A stretch of DNA of 64,000 nt from Halomonas getboli (GTDB lineage: Bacteria; Pseudomonadota; Gammaproteobacteria; Pseudomonadales; Halomonadaceae). Position numbers and translations under genes: made by a program. The notes under the pieces are model-generated. The model was not told the origin of the DNA, did not search any database, and saw nothing but the letters and a program-made list of their open reading frames with translations. The stretch is from positions 1 through 64,000 of the forward strand of contig NZ_JALMEW010000007.1 of the NCBI RefSeq assembly GCF_023094245.1, in the 5' to 3' direction. Below are positions 36,201 to 43,961 of this stretch, piece by piece (position 1 is the stretch's first letter; the number at the start of each line of letters is the position of its first letter).

Positions 36201-36484
36201 TCAACGTGCCCACCGACTTCGCCTACGAGGACTTCCAGAACCTTTACCTGACGGCCTACGACAGCCGGCTCAAGGGCTGCACCACCTTTCGCTTCAACCC
36301 CGAGGCCTTCCAGGGCGTGCTGGTGCGTGAAGACGACCTCAAGAACACCGTCTACGTCTTCGAGCTGGAGAACGGCGAGCGCCTGGAGCTGTCCGGCGAC
36401 GAGACGGTCATCTACGAGGGCGAGGAGCACACCGCGGCGAACCTGCACGAGGCGCTCAAGGAAGGCACCTATGGCAAGTGGTAG
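33251..36484 (+). CDS. nrdJ: Class II (adenosylcobalamin-dependent) ribonucleotide reductase, catalytic part NrdJa, intein-containing precursor
   Basis: 1077-residue precursor; removing the intein (317-690) leaves a 703-residue enzyme. Extein motifs include the substrate-site cysteine in SLINCTVSRT, glycyl loops (KAGCGIGYDFSTL, ASAGGRRGAQMATFD), the radical-site ATNP-CGEQPLPPEGACLLG split by the intein, and IAPTGTISLSLGNNASNGIEPSF. It lacks the C-terminal Cys pair of complete class II enzymes; that is on the separate gene at 36779, as in Pseudomonas NrdJa/NrdJb. It makes deoxyribonucleotides independently of O2. Function requires the intein to splice. Confidence 0.95.
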   Translation: MRTTSARETARLDEVPMQAPSLDIWDSKYRLKDRHGRPVDADPAATRERVARALAAVEEDAEAWLPRFRWALDNGAIPAGRIVANAGAEAVKPAVSLINCTVSRTLHDSMRDILEGVVEAGMTLKAGCGIGYDFSTLRPRGAFVFGAGAGTNGPLAFMDIYDRMCFTVASAGGRRGAQMATFDVGHPDVQSFIEAKRESGRLRQFNLSLLITDEFVEAVRTDADWPLAFPLHPAEKDDVDDSELVYRDWPAIEEGYTLDAEGRVACRVVETIRARELWDTIMLSTYDYAEPGFILIDRVNRMNNNWFCEEIRATNPCVTADTRLHTQFGQVPIGDLYRRGDDLQVTVDKRALCTGDRGVETRPAVPAFMTARQADVYRVTTREGYEIKATEWHEFYTQRGKIPLKDLRVEDRLWVQSGKGQFGDQGDERLGVLLGLIAGDGHFTHRGNGHEAVIVNFWESDRTLADITADYINELIADSAKTSRRYRVAPVAVAERRHVFIRSVILARLLAHYGFTRDTKLKVPEVVWRGTEECVKGYLRGLFQADGTVNISARSNSCSIRLASSQASLLKDVQALLANLGVFSRIHQRREAGTRVLPDGKGGTREYECQADHELIIDGQSRERFMQDVGFLLDDKNEKYRSWVKDKRLLKTQSFMATVADIEHVGREDVYDTTQVDRNAVIFNGLVTGQCGEQPLPPEGACLLGSINLTRFVLEPFGEAPRFDWERYRRVVAIFTRMLDNVVEISGLPLDGQRREIEAKRRHGMGFLGLGSALTMLKLPYGSPESLAFTEEVSRVLAVEGWKQALALAKEKGMAPVLAESFELTPRMLRERPELKQDGYQAGDRVPGRILHARYSRYMQKVAEVEPELVAELAEHGARFTHHSSIAPTGTISLSLGNNASNGIEPSFSHRYFRNVIRAGRKTKEQIEVVSFELAAYRHVVAPEAVESDLPDYFVTADGVSPEQHVAVQAAAQAWIDSAISKTVNVPTDFAYEDFQNLYLTAYDSRLKGCTTFRFNPEAFQGVLVREDDLKNTVYVFELENGERLELSGDETVIYEGEEHTAANLHEALKEGTYGKW
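34199..35320 (+). mobile_element. LAGLIDADG intein in NrdJ
   Basis: 374 residues (317-690). The N-terminal junction is NP|CVTADTRL, with Cys1 and block A. The Hint part includes YRVTTREGYEIKATEWHEF (block B, with the TxxH His replaced in form by TEWHEF). The two homing-endonuclease motifs are LLGLIAGDGHF and LRGLFQADGT. Block F/G is VYDTTQVDRNAVIFNGLVTG-Q followed by the +1 Cys (CGEQPL). The last residue is Gln and the penultimate Gly, unlike the usual His-Asn. Base use is less GC-rich than the flanking extein, which suggests transfer. Inserted at the most conserved site of the host gene. Confidence 0.93.
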
Positions 36485-36559
36485 GCCGATGCTCGCTCAG
36501 TTGCCTGTTGCGAGGCGCGCCGGGGGCAAGTCGAAGAGGAGGTCCTGCGCCATGGGTGA

Positions 36560-36711
36560 GGAGCACTGCTCCGAACGGGTTGGCCAGGGAAGGCCAACCC
36601 AGGCCCTGCAAGCGAAGCAGGACGCGGGAGCGCCGCAGGGCGCCGGTAGCGTACAGGGAGGTATTTACAGCGCCTCCTCGCTGGTCCGGCACCCCGGGAC
36701 TTGTTGCCGGA
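36560..36711 (+). repeat. Array of six adjacent hairpins between nrdJ and its partner gene
   Basis: Stems in order: GGAGC/GCTCC (36560-36572), GGGTTGGCC/GGCCAACCC (36577-36600), CCTGC/GCAGG (36605-36621), GCGCC/GGCGC (36630-36643), GGAGG/CCTCC (36657-36677) and TCCGGCA/TGCCGGA (36685-36711). No convincing ORF covers this part. It may be a dispersed intergenic repeat or a structured RNA that separates expression of the two subunit genes. Confidence 0.55.
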
Positions 36712-36778
36712 TCAGCGCCGAGCAGCGGAAACCACAGATATCAGATGCGATGCCACCCTCTTTCACAGGAGCCCTGTC

Positions 36779-37516
36779 ATGAGCGTCGAGATCACCTCGA
36801 AGATCGTTTCCTCCCGCGTCCGCCAGGCCCGGGACGTGCCGCCGCCGGCCGACGAAGACCCGCTGACGCGGCGCATTCCCTCGCGCCCCGAGGGCACTCT
36901 GGAGGCGGTGTCGGAGAAGATCTCCTATGTCGGCGCCGAGGGCCGGCGCAAGGTCTACCTGCTGGTGTCCTTCATGCCGGTGGAGGGCGTGCTCAATGGC
37001 GAGCGGGTGGTCATCGAACGGCCGGTGGAGTTCTTCCTGCCCTCCGGCCAGCTGTCCAGCGAGCACCAGTGGATCACCGCCACCATGCGCAGCCTGTCGC
37101 TGGCCGCCCGCGGCGGTTACGTCACCCAGGCGGTGGCCGACCTGCGTAAGGTGGCCTGGGACAAGGGCCGGGTGCGCTGTGGCATGAACCGCTGGGGCAA
37201 GCCGATGTTCCACGACTCCGAGGTTGCCGCCATCGCCTGGTCGATCCAGCAGATTCTCTACCGGCGCGGCTTCCTCGACCAGGATGGCCTGCAGGTGCCG
37301 GTGGCGGAGCTGGTGGCGCGTCACGCCCGGCGCCTGGCCGGCCGGCCCTGGCAGCCGCCCGGCCCCGAGGAACAGGCCGACGCCGAGCGCGCGGCCGAGG
37401 CCGGCCAGGGCGGCCCCGCCGTGGTCGGCCAGTGCCCCGAGTGCGGCGGCGACCTGGTGATGATGGACGGCTGCCCGACCTGCTACTCGGGCTGCGGCTG
37501 GTCAAAGTGTGGCTAG
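36779..37516 (+). CDS. Class II ribonucleotide reductase C-terminal subunit NrdJb
   Basis: 245 residues from ATG 36779 (AGGAG upstream). The protein has an N-terminal stretch (ITSKIVSSRVRQARDVPPPA), a central domain (KVYLLVSFMPVEGVLNGERV, then EHQWITATMRSLSLAARGGY) and a cysteine-rich tail CPECGGDL...CPTCYSGCGWSKCG. In Pseudomonas the class II enzyme is split the same way, and the partner's C-terminal cysteines relay reducing equivalents to the active site. The many cysteines here (two CxxC plus CGWSKC) fit that role. It is 294 bp downstream of nrdJ and ends with a strong terminator. Confidence 0.85.
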   Translation: MSVEITSKIVSSRVRQARDVPPPADEDPLTRRIPSRPEGTLEAVSEKISYVGAEGRRKVYLLVSFMPVEGVLNGERVVIERPVEFFLPSGQLSSEHQWITATMRSLSLAARGGYVTQAVADLRKVAWDKGRVRCGMNRWGKPMFHDSEVAAIAWSIQQILYRRGFLDQDGLQVPVAELVARHARRLAGRPWQPPGPEEQADAERAAEAGQGGPAVVGQCPECGGDLVMMDGCPTCYSGCGWSKCG

Positions 37517-37569
37517 CCAGCCACGCCGGTCAACGCTCGGCGAGCCCCCGCCGGCACGACACAGACGAC

Positions 37570-37597
37570 AGCCCCGGCCGATGCCGGGGCTTTCCTT
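37570..37597 (+). terminator. Rho-independent terminator after nrdJb
   Basis: AGCCCCGGC pairs with GCCGGGGCT around a CGAT loop, followed by TTCCTT. Confidence 0.85.
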
Positions 37598-37700
37598 GTT
37601 GCGGCGCAGCAAGGGAGAGCGAATCGAACGTTTAAATGCAAGCCCGTGCGCCGACTCCCGGCTCTGTTATGTTCGTTCCTGCGAACACGTTCGTCCTTCG

Positions 37701-37759
37701 AATAACAAGCACAAACCTTCTACTTACAGCTATGGAGTCAAGATCATGCGCAACAACAA
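37701..37759 (+). promoter_or_regulatory. AAYAAYAA motifs in the aapJ leader and start region
   Basis: AATAACAA at 37701-37708 and overlapping AACAACAA copies from 37752, within codons 3-6 of aapJ, fit the Hfq/Crc (CA) motif AAYAAYAA of pseudomonads. The 13-mer GAATAACAAGCAC (37700-37712) recurs before aapP. Confidence 0.4.
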
Positions 37760-38774
37760 CAAGACGCTGATCGCCCTGTCCGTCGCGGCCCTCGGCCTGG
37801 CGGCGGCCAGCACCGCCTCGGCTTCCACCCTCGATGAGGTCAAGGAGCGCGGCAACCTGCGCTGCGGCGTCAACGTCGGGCTGTCCGGCTTCTCCTCGCC
37901 GGACGAGAACGGCACCTGGCAGGGGCTGGACGTCGAGACCTGCCGCGCGGTGTCCTCGGCCATCTTCGGCGACCCGGAGAAGGTGGTCTTCACCCCGTTG
38001 ACCGCCAAGGAGCGCTTCACCGCGCTGCAGTCCGGCGAGATCGACATGCTCTCGCGCAACACCACCTGGACCGCCACCCGCGACAACTCCCTGGGCCTCA
38101 ACTTCACCACCACCACCTTCTACGACGGTCAGGGCTTCATGGTCGCCAAGGATCTCGGCATCGAGAGCCTGGAGGACCTGAACGGCGCCTCCATCTGCAT
38201 CCAGTCGGGCACCACCCACGAGCTGAACCTGGCCGACTACTTCCCGGCCAAGGGCATCGACATCAACACCGTGACCTTCGATACCCCGGACCAGACGGCC
38301 CAGGGCTTCGCCAGCGGCCGCTGTGACGTGCTGACCTCCGACACCTCCCAGCTCAGCGCTCTGCGCCTGCAGCTGCCGGACCCGGACAGCGTCGAGATCC
38401 TCACCGAGCTGATCTCCAAGGAGCCGCTGGGCCCGGTGGTGCGCCAGGGCGACGACCAGTGGTTGGATATCGTCAAGTGGACGGTGTTCGCCATGGTCAA
38501 CGCCGAAGAGCTGGGCGTGAACAGCGGCAACGTCGACGAGATGCAGCAGAACCCGCCCAATCCCCAGGTCGCGCGCCTGCTGGGCGACGACGGCAACTAC
38601 GGCGAGCAGATGGGCCTCCAGAACGACTGGGCCTACGACATCATCGCCCAGGTGGGCAACTACGGCGAGGTGTTCTCCGCCACCGTGGGCGACGACTCGC
38701 CGCTCGCCATCGGCCGCGGCATGAACGCGCTGTGGAACGAGGGCGGCATCCTCTACGCGCCGCCCATCCGCTGA
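37746..38774 (+). CDS. aapJ: General L-amino-acid ABC transporter periplasmic binding protein AapJ
   Basis: 342 residues. Signal peptide (KTLIALSVAALGLAAASTASA, cleavage near residue 26), then a type II binding-protein fold: TLDEVKERGNLRCGVNVGLSGFS, a long DMLSRNTTWTATRDNSLGLNF hinge region and WLDIVKWTVFAMVNAEELG. The size (about 340) and the ending GGILYAPPIR match the AapJ/AatJ family, which binds acidic and other polar amino acids. First gene of the aapJQMP operon. A hairpin after its stop probably keeps it more abundant than the permeases. Confidence 0.93.
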   Translation: MRNNNKTLIALSVAALGLAAASTASASTLDEVKERGNLRCGVNVGLSGFSSPDENGTWQGLDVETCRAVSSAIFGDPEKVVFTPLTAKERFTALQSGEIDMLSRNTTWTATRDNSLGLNFTTTTFYDGQGFMVAKDLGIESLEDLNGASICIQSGTTHELNLADYFPAKGIDINTVTFDTPDQTAQGFASGRCDVLTSDTSQLSALRLQLPDPDSVEILTELISKEPLGPVVRQGDDQWLDIVKWTVFAMVNAEELGVNSGNVDEMQQNPPNPQVARLLGDDGNYGEQMGLQNDWAYDIIAQVGNYGEVFSATVGDDSPLAIGRGMNALWNEGGILYAPPIR

Positions 38775-38795
38775 TCGGCCTCGACCCTCCGTTCC

Positions 38796-38821
38796 CCCTC
38801 ACCCCCGCCCGGGGGTGAGGG
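38796..38821 (+). other. Intercistronic hairpin between aapJ and aapQ
   Basis: CCCTCACCCCC pairs perfectly with GGGGGTGAGGG around a 4-nt loop with no T-run. Stems at this position commonly protect the binding-protein mRNA and lower permease expression. Confidence 0.6.
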
Positions 38822-38847
38822 CCGTCTCATCGCATTCGAGGCTCGAC

Positions 38848-40026
38848 ATGCTGCGTTCATCCTCTTCCGAGCGGGGGCCGCTGTGGCGTGACCCCGCCGT
38901 GCGCGCGCTGGTGATCCAGGCCCTGCTGCTGCTGGGGCTGGCGGCGCTGATCGTGATGCTGGTGACCAACACCCTGGCCAACCTCGAGGCTCGTGGCATC
39001 ACCACCGGCCTGGGCTTTCTCCAGGAGCGGGCCGGCTTCTCCATTCCCCAGACGCTGATCGCCTACAGCGGCGACAGCACCTACGGTCGCACCTTCGTGG
39101 TGGGGCTGCTCAATACCCTGCTGGTGTCCGGCCTCGGCATCGTCGCGGCGACGGTCATCGGCTTCGCGGTGGGTATCGCCCGTCTCTCCAGCAACTGGCT
39201 GTTGGCCCGGCTGGCCGCCGCCTATGTGGAAATCTTCCGCAACATTCCGCTGCTGGTGCAGATCCTGTTCTGGTACTTCGCCGTGCTCCAGGCGCTGCCC
39301 AGCCCGCGCCAGAGCCTGTCGCTGTTCGAGGCGCTGTTCCTCAACGTGCGTGGGCTGATGATGCCGGCGCCGGTGCCCCAGCCGGGATTCGACGCCACCC
39401 TCTGGGCGCTGGCCCTGGCGGTGGCCGCGGTGGTGGGGCTTTCGCTCTACGCGCGGCGCCTGCAGGCCCGCACCGGCCGGGCGCTGCCGGTCTACCGGCT
39501 CGGGGCACTGATCCTGATCGGCCTGCCGCTGGCGGTGTTCCTGGTCACTGGGCGGCCGCTGGCCTGGGACGTGCCGGCACTGGCCGGCTTCAACTTCAAG
39601 GGCGGGGTGACGATCATCCCCGAGCTGATGGCGCTGTGGCTGGCGCTGTCGATCTACACCGCCTCCTTCATCGCCGAGATCGTGCGCTCGGGCATCCAGT
39701 CGGTACCGAGCGGGCAGGTCGAGGCCGCCCGGGCGATCAGCCTTCCCGGCAACATCACCCTGCGCAAGATCGTCATTCCCCAGGCGATGCGGGTCATCGT
39801 GCCCCAGCTCACCAGCCAGTACCTGAACCTGATCAAGAATTCCTCGCTGGCCACGGCCATCGGCTATCCGGACCTGGTGGCGGTGTTCGCCGGCACCACC
39901 CTCAACCAGACCGGCCAGGCCATCGAGATCATCGCTATGACCATGGCGGTCTACCTGCTGATCAGCCTGGTGGTGTCGGCGCTGATGAACCTCTACAACG
40001 CCCGCACCCTGATGAAGGAGCGCTGA
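38848..40026 (+). CDS. aapQ: Amino-acid ABC transporter permease AapQ
   Basis: 392 residues from ATG 38848 (GAGG upstream; GTG at 38815 inside the hairpin is an alternative). Long His/Glu/Gln-family permease with about eight membrane segments; the inner part has the FIAEIVRSGIQSVPSGQVEAA coupling loop (EAA motif) and then LPGNITLRKIVIPQAMRVIVP. AapQ and AapM are longer than ordinary members of the family because of extra N-terminal segments. It forms the membrane channel with AapM. Confidence 0.92.
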   Translation: MLRSSSSERGPLWRDPAVRALVIQALLLLGLAALIVMLVTNTLANLEARGITTGLGFLQERAGFSIPQTLIAYSGDSTYGRTFVVGLLNTLLVSGLGIVAATVIGFAVGIARLSSNWLLARLAAAYVEIFRNIPLLVQILFWYFAVLQALPSPRQSLSLFEALFLNVRGLMMPAPVPQPGFDATLWALALAVAAVVGLSLYARRLQARTGRALPVYRLGALILIGLPLAVFLVTGRPLAWDVPALAGFNFKGGVTIIPELMALWLALSIYTASFIAEIVRSGIQSVPSGQVEAARAISLPGNITLRKIVIPQAMRVIVPQLTSQYLNLIKNSSLATAIGYPDLVAVFAGTTLNQTGQAIEIIAMTMAVYLLISLVVSALMNLYNARTLMKER

Positions 40027-40027
40027 C

Positions 40028-41137
40028 ATGGCCGAGATGGCGACACGAATCGAGATGATCGAGGCGCGCCGACCGCCGGACCTGCGCCGCGGCGTGCTGG
40101 GCTGGCTGCGCGCCAACCTCTTCGACGGGCCGCGCAACAGCGTCATCACCCTGTGCGTGCTGGCGGTGCTGGGCTGGGGGCTGTGGCCGCTGGTGCAGTG
40201 GGCGTTGATCGACGCCGACTGGCTGGGCTCGACCCGCGAGGCGTGCAGCGGCGAGGGCGCCTGCTGGGTGTTCATCAGCGCCCGCTTCGAGACCATCGTC
40301 TACGGCTTCTACCCCGAGGCCGCCCGCTGGCGGGTCGACACGGTGTTCATGATGCTGGGGCTGCTGATCGCCTGGCTGGCGATCCCCCGACTGCCCGCCA
40401 AGCGCTGGGTGGGGCTGTTCGCCCTGGTCGGCTTCCCGGTGGTGGCCTACGTGCTGCTGCTCGGCGGCCACTTCGGGCTGATGGCGGTGCCGACTCGCGA
40501 GTGGGGCGGGCTGATGCTGACCCTGACGGTGGCCGTCGTGGGCATCGTCGGCTCGCTGCCGCTGGGCGTGGTGCTGGCGCTGGGGCGTCGCTCGCGGATG
40601 CCGCTGGTGCGCGGCGTATGCGTGGTGTTCATCGAGTTCTGGCGCGGCGTGCCGCTGATCACGGTGCTGTTCATGGCCTCGGTGATGCTGCCGCTGTTCG
40701 TGCCCAACGAGGTGGAGTTCGACAAGCTGCTGCGGGCGCTGATCGGCATCATGTTCTTCTGGAGCGCCTACATGGCCGAGGTGGTGCGCGGCGGCCTGCA
40801 GGCCATTCCCAAGGGGCAGGAGGAGGCCGCCAAGGCGCTGGGCATGGGCTACTGGCGGCGCATGGGGCTGATCGTGCTGCCCCAGGCGCTGAAGCTGGTG
40901 ATCCCCGGCATCGTCAACACCTTCATCGCGCTGTTCAAGGACACCTCGCTGGTGCTGATCATCGGCCTGTTCGACCTGCTGGCGATCATCCGCTCCGGGC
41001 TCACCGACAGCAACTGGCTGGGCTTCGCCACCGAGGGCTACGTGTTCGCGGCGCTGATGTTCTGGGTCTTCTGCTTCAGCATGTCGCGCTACAGCCAGTA
41101 TATCGAGCGGCGTCTGCACACGGGACACCGGAACTGA
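40028..41137 (+). CDS. aapM: Amino-acid ABC transporter permease AapM
   Basis: 369 residues, ATG one base after the aapQ stop. About eight membrane segments; EAA coupling loop at [21 protein letters not shown] and an [20 protein letters not shown] stretch. The N-terminal extension includes a long external loop with two cysteines (ACSGEGACW). It pairs with AapQ; both are energised by AapP. Confidence 0.92.
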   Translation: MAEMATRIEMIEARRPPDLRRGVLGWLRANLFDGPRNSVITLCVLAVLGWGLWPLVQWALIDADWLGSTREACSGEGACWVFISARFETIVYGFYPEAARWRVDTVFMMLGLLIAWLAIPRLPAKRWVGLFALVGFPVVAYVLLLGGHFGLMAVPTREWGGLMLTLTVAVVGIVGSLPLGVVLALGRRSRMPLVRGVCVVFIEFWRGVPLITVLFMASVMLPLFVPNEVEFDKLLRALIGIMFFWSAYMAEVVRGGLQAIPKGQEEAAKALGMGYWRRMGLIVLPQALKLVIPGIVNTFIALFKDTSLVLIIGLFDLLAIIRSGLTDSNWLGFATEGYVFAALMFWVFCFSMSRYSQYIERRLHTGHRN

Positions 41138-41150
41138 GCGTCAAGCATTG

Positions 41151-41158
41151 AATAACAA
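41151..41158 (+). promoter_or_regulatory. AAYAAYAA motif upstream of aapP
   Basis: AATAACAA within GAATAACAAGCAC (41150-41162), identical to the 13-mer in the aapJ leader and at nearly the same distance from the start codon (36 nt here, 33 nt there). Confidence 0.35.
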
Positions 41159-41198
41159 GCACCTAACAACACGCTTTCAAGAACGAGGAAACACCGGC

Positions 41199-41969
41199 AT
41201 GGCGACCACCAACACGGCCAGCGCCCCCGCCGACGAGCCGATGATCTCGGTCGAGGGGCTCAACAAGTGGTACGGCGACTTCCATGTCCTGCGCGACATC
41301 GACCTGACGGTGGCCAAGGGCGAACGCATCGTCATCTGCGGGCCCTCGGGCTCGGGCAAGTCGACCCTGATCCGCTGCCTCAACCACCTCGAGGAGCATC
41401 AGCAGGGCCGCATCGTCGTCGACGGCGTGACCATGACCCAGGACGTGAAGCGCATCGAGCAGATCCGCCGCAACGTCGGCATGGTCTTCCAGCACTTCAA
41501 CCTGTTCCCGCACCTCTCGGTGCTCGACAACTGCTGCATCTCCCAGACCTGGGTGCAGAAGAAGCCCCGGGCCGAGGCGGAGAAGACCGCCATGGAGTTC
41601 CTCGAGCGGGTACGCATCGCCGACCAGGCGCACAAGTACCCGGGGCAGCTTTCCGGCGGCCAGCAGCAGCGAGTGGCCATCGCCCGGGCGCTGTGCATGC
41701 GCCCCGAGGTGATGCTGTTCGACGAGCCCACCTCGGCGCTCGACCCGGAGATGATCAAGGAGGTGCTCGACGTCATGGTCGAGCTGGCCCGGGACGGCAT
41801 GACCATGCTCTGCGTGACCCACGAGATGGGCTTCGCCAAGACCGTGGCCGATCGCGTCATCTTCATGGACCAGGGCCAGATCATCGAGCAGGCCCCGCCG
41901 GAGACCTTCTTCAACCACCCGCAGTCGGACCGGACGCAGATGTTCCTGAGCCAGATCCTCGGTCATTAA
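41199..41969 (+). CDS. aapP: Amino-acid ABC transporter ATPase AapP
   Basis: 256 residues from ATG 41199 (GAGGAA upstream). Walker [11 protein letters not shown]-loop [10 protein letters not shown], signature LSGGQQQR, Walker [13 protein letters not shown] and switch His in CVTHEMGFA. Couples ATP hydrolysis to AapQM. The operon ends just after in a strong two-way terminator shared with hmp. Confidence 0.95.
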   Translation: MATTNTASAPADEPMISVEGLNKWYGDFHVLRDIDLTVAKGERIVICGPSGSGKSTLIRCLNHLEEHQQGRIVVDGVTMTQDVKRIEQIRRNVGMVFQHFNLFPHLSVLDNCCISQTWVQKKPRAEAEKTAMEFLERVRIADQAHKYPGQLSGGQQQRVAIARALCMRPEVMLFDEPTSALDPEMIKEVLDVMVELARDGMTMLCVTHEMGFAKTVADRVIFMDQGQIIEQAPPETFFNHPQSDRTQMFLSQILGH

Positions 41970-41991
41970 GCGAGACCCGGGCAGCAACGAC

Positions 41992-42031
41992 AACGGCCCG
42001 GACGCCAAGGCGTCCGGGCCGTTCTGGTTTT
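41992..42031. terminator. Bidirectional terminator between aapP and hmp
   Basis: A perfect 15-bp stem (AACGGCCCGGACGCC / GGCGTCCGGGCCGTT) with a 2-nt spacer, followed by CTGGTTTT on the + side. It serves the convergent aapP (+) and hmp (-). Confidence 0.88.
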
Positions 42032-42040
42032 CCGCAGCGA

Positions 42041-43219
42041 TCAGGCGGCGTCGAGGGGACGCGCCGGGCCGAAGTGCTCGTAGTGGCGACGCTCGTCTGG
42101 CACGCCCAGCTCCTTGAGGAAGCGTTCCATGGCGGACATGAAGCCCTGGGGGCCGACGAAGTAGCAGCGCGCGCCCTCGGGCAGGTAGCGGGCCAGCAGG
42201 TCGCGGTCGACGCGGCCGACGTGGTCGACGTGGTCGGCGCCGTCGCCCTGCTCGAGCACGCTGACGGCCGACAGGCGCTCGGGGTGCTCGGCGGCCAGGG
42301 CCTCGAGCTCGTCGGCGAAGGCGCGCTGCTCGGCGTCCTGGGCGGCGTGCAGGTAGACCACCCGGCGGCCCTCGGCCAGGGCCTGGCGGGCGATCGGCAG
42401 CATCGGCGTCTGGCCGACGCCGCCGCTGGCCAGCAGCAGCGGCTCGTCGCCGGCCACCAGGGTCAGTTCGCCGGCGGGCGGCAGCAGCTCGAGGGTGTCG
42501 CCCACGGCCATGACGTCGTGCAGGTGGCGGCTGGCCACGCCATCGGCCTCGCGCTTCACCGAGATGCGATAGCGGCGGCCGTCGGGCAGCGCCGAGAGGC
42601 TGTAGTGGCGATGCACCGGCTGGCCGTCGATGGTCAGGCGCACGCCGATGTACTGGCCGGGCAGATGCTCGGCCACCGGACCGCCGTCGGAGGGCTCGAA
42701 CACGAAGGAGCGGATCACCGCGCTCTCCTGGCGCGTCTCGGCGATGCGGAACTCGCGCGGGCCGCGCCAGCCGCCGGCCTGATGCTCGAAGGCTCGGTAG
42801 CGCTGCTCCTCCAGCTCGATCAGCAGGCCGGCCAGCTCGCCGTAGAGGGCGCCCCAGGCGTCGGCGATCTCCGGCGTCACGGCATCGCCCAGCACCTCGC
42901 CGATGGCGGCCATCAGGCACTCGCCGACGATCGGATACTGCTCGGGGCGGATATCCAGCGAAACGTGCTTGCTGACGATCGTGGCCAGCACGTCGCGCAC
43001 CCGTTCGGGATCCTGGCGCAGCTGTACGTAGGCCAGTACCGCCGCGGCCAGCGCCCGCGGCTGGCCGCCGCTGGCCTGGTGGGTCTGGTTGAACAGCGGC
43101 GCGACCTCGGGATAGCGCTCGAACATCAGCGGATAGAAGCGCTGGGTGATGGCGTCGAGATGCTCGGCGACCACCGGGGCGGTGGCGGCGATCAGGCTTT
43201 CCTGGGTTTGGGTCAGCAT
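42041..43219 (-). CDS. hmp: Flavohaemoglobin, NO dioxygenase Hmp
   Basis: 392 residues from the ATG at 43219, preferred over an ATG at 43264 because AGGAG lies before it and it starts like known Hmp proteins (MLTQTQESLIAATAPVVAEHL). Globin domain ~1-140 with proximal His in SKHVSLDIRPEQY; FAD-binding part (VHRHYSLSA); NAD-binding part (LLASGGVGQTPML, YFVGPQGFM). It oxidises NO to nitrate using O2 and NADH. The NsrR-like palindrome lies immediately upstream. It is divergent from a second globin gene. Confidence 0.96.
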   Translation of the reverse strand: MLTQTQESLIAATAPVVAEHLDAITQRFYPLMFERYPEVAPLFNQTHQASGGQPRALAAAVLAYVQLRQDPERVRDVLATIVSKHVSLDIRPEQYPIVGECLMAAIGEVLGDAVTPEIADAWGALYGELAGLLIELEEQRYRAFEHQAGGWRGPREFRIAETRQESAVIRSFVFEPSDGGPVAEHLPGQYIGVRLTIDGQPVHRHYSLSALPDGRRYRISVKREADGVASRHLHDVMAVGDTLELLPPAGELTLVAGDEPLLLASGGVGQTPMLPIARQALAEGRRVVYLHAAQDAEQRAFADELEALAAEHPERLSAVSVLEQGDGADHVDHVGRVDRDLLARYLPEGARCYFVGPQGFMSAMERFLKELGVPDERRHYEHFGPARPLDAA

Positions 43220-43255
43220 GGACGGCTCCTGGGTGACGATGGGCGGTGTCTCTTG

Positions 43256-43278
43256 AAGATGCATTTAAAGTACATCTA
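43256..43278. promoter_or_regulatory. NsrR operator of hmp
   Basis: AAGATGCATTT (43256-43266) followed after three bases by GTACATCT (43270-43277) fits the NsrR palindrome (AAGATGCATTT / AAATGCATCTT type). It lies 37-59 bp upstream of the hmp ATG at the expected promoter position. nsrR itself is in the window at 30085-30531. Confidence 0.8.
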
Positions 43279-43335
43279 AAAGACGCCGCCCACTACCCGG
43301 GGAGATGGTCCATATTGTCGCAGTCGCGCCTTGGC

Positions 43336-43349
43336 TTGATCTCGATCAA
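43336..43349. promoter_or_regulatory. Perfect Anr/FNR/Dnr box between hmp and the globin gene
   Basis: TTGAT-CTCG-ATCAA matches the consensus at all 10 defined positions. Centred at 43342.5; a -41.5 position would place the globin start near 43384, with a -10-like TAGGCT at 43374-43379. Confidence 0.75.
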
Positions 43350-43411
43350 GGCCGGGCCCCCCATAGGCGCGGCTAGGCTGGGGAACAGGCCGTTGCCGCG
43401 GGGGAAGAAGC

Positions 43412-43873
43412 ATGGATATCGTCAAGGTCTTCGATGCCAGCTATGCGCGCGTCATGGCCCATGAGGTAGAGGGCCGGGGCTTCTTCGAGGCCTTCTACCG
43501 ACGCTTCCAGGAGGGCTCGACGGAGGTGGCCGGGAAGTTCCGCGGCATCGACATGGACCGCCAGCAGGCAATGCTCAAGAAGTCGTTCTACCACCTGCTG
43601 AGCCTCTATGCGGCCAGCCACGACGGCGACTACCTGGCGCGGGTGGCGATTCGCCACGGCCGCGGGCACCTCGATATCCGCCCGGCGCTCTACGATCGCT
43701 GGCTGGAGACGATGATGGTGACGCTGCGCGAATACGATCCCGAGTGCGGCGACGAGCAGGAGCTGGCCTGGCGGCTGGTGATGGCACCGGGCATCGCCTA
43801 TATGAAGTTCCACTACGACCGCGAGACGCCGGTGGGCGATGCGCAGGTCGAGAGCGACGCATGCGGCGGATAA
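43412..43873 (+). CDS. Single-domain globin
   Basis: 153 residues of helical globin pattern: VFDASYARVMAHEVEGRGFF (A/B helices), FRGIDMDRQQAMLKKSFYHL (E region), and the proximal His in AIRHGRGHLDIRPALYDRWL, like H-x5-DI-P-Y of flavohaemoglobin globin domains. There is no reductase domain. It is divergent from hmp, under a perfect Anr/Dnr-like box and near the NsrR-like site, and followed by nnrS, so a role in NO binding, sensing or detoxification is likely. GGGGGAAG precedes the ATG. Confidence 0.75.
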   Translation: MDIVKVFDASYARVMAHEVEGRGFFEAFYRRFQEGSTEVAGKFRGIDMDRQQAMLKKSFYHLLSLYAASHDGDYLARVAIRHGRGHLDIRPALYDRWLETMMVTLREYDPECGDEQELAWRLVMAPGIAYMKFHYDRETPVGDAQVESDACGG

Positions 43874-43961
43874 GGACGTCTTCTTGATGCCTGTCATGGT
43901 CCGCTCCGGCCGGCCCGACGCACCATGCCGATCACCCAGCATCACACTCGGATATCTCACC

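Noticed and set aside
36478..37149. ORF running from the end of nrdJ through the hairpin array into the NrdJb gene in another frame
   Set aside because: It is out of frame with the NrdJb gene, which has its own AGGAG and start at 36779, and its first third only translates hairpin DNA.
43220..43264. Upstream ATG at 43264 as the start of hmp
   Set aside because: It would place the coding start inside the NsrR operator and lacks a ribosome-binding site; ATG 43219 has AGGAG and matches Hmp N-termini.
43256..43283. Possible ATG-overlap leader peptide in the NsrR region
   Set aside because: The short frame has no ribosome-binding site; the palindrome explains the bases.
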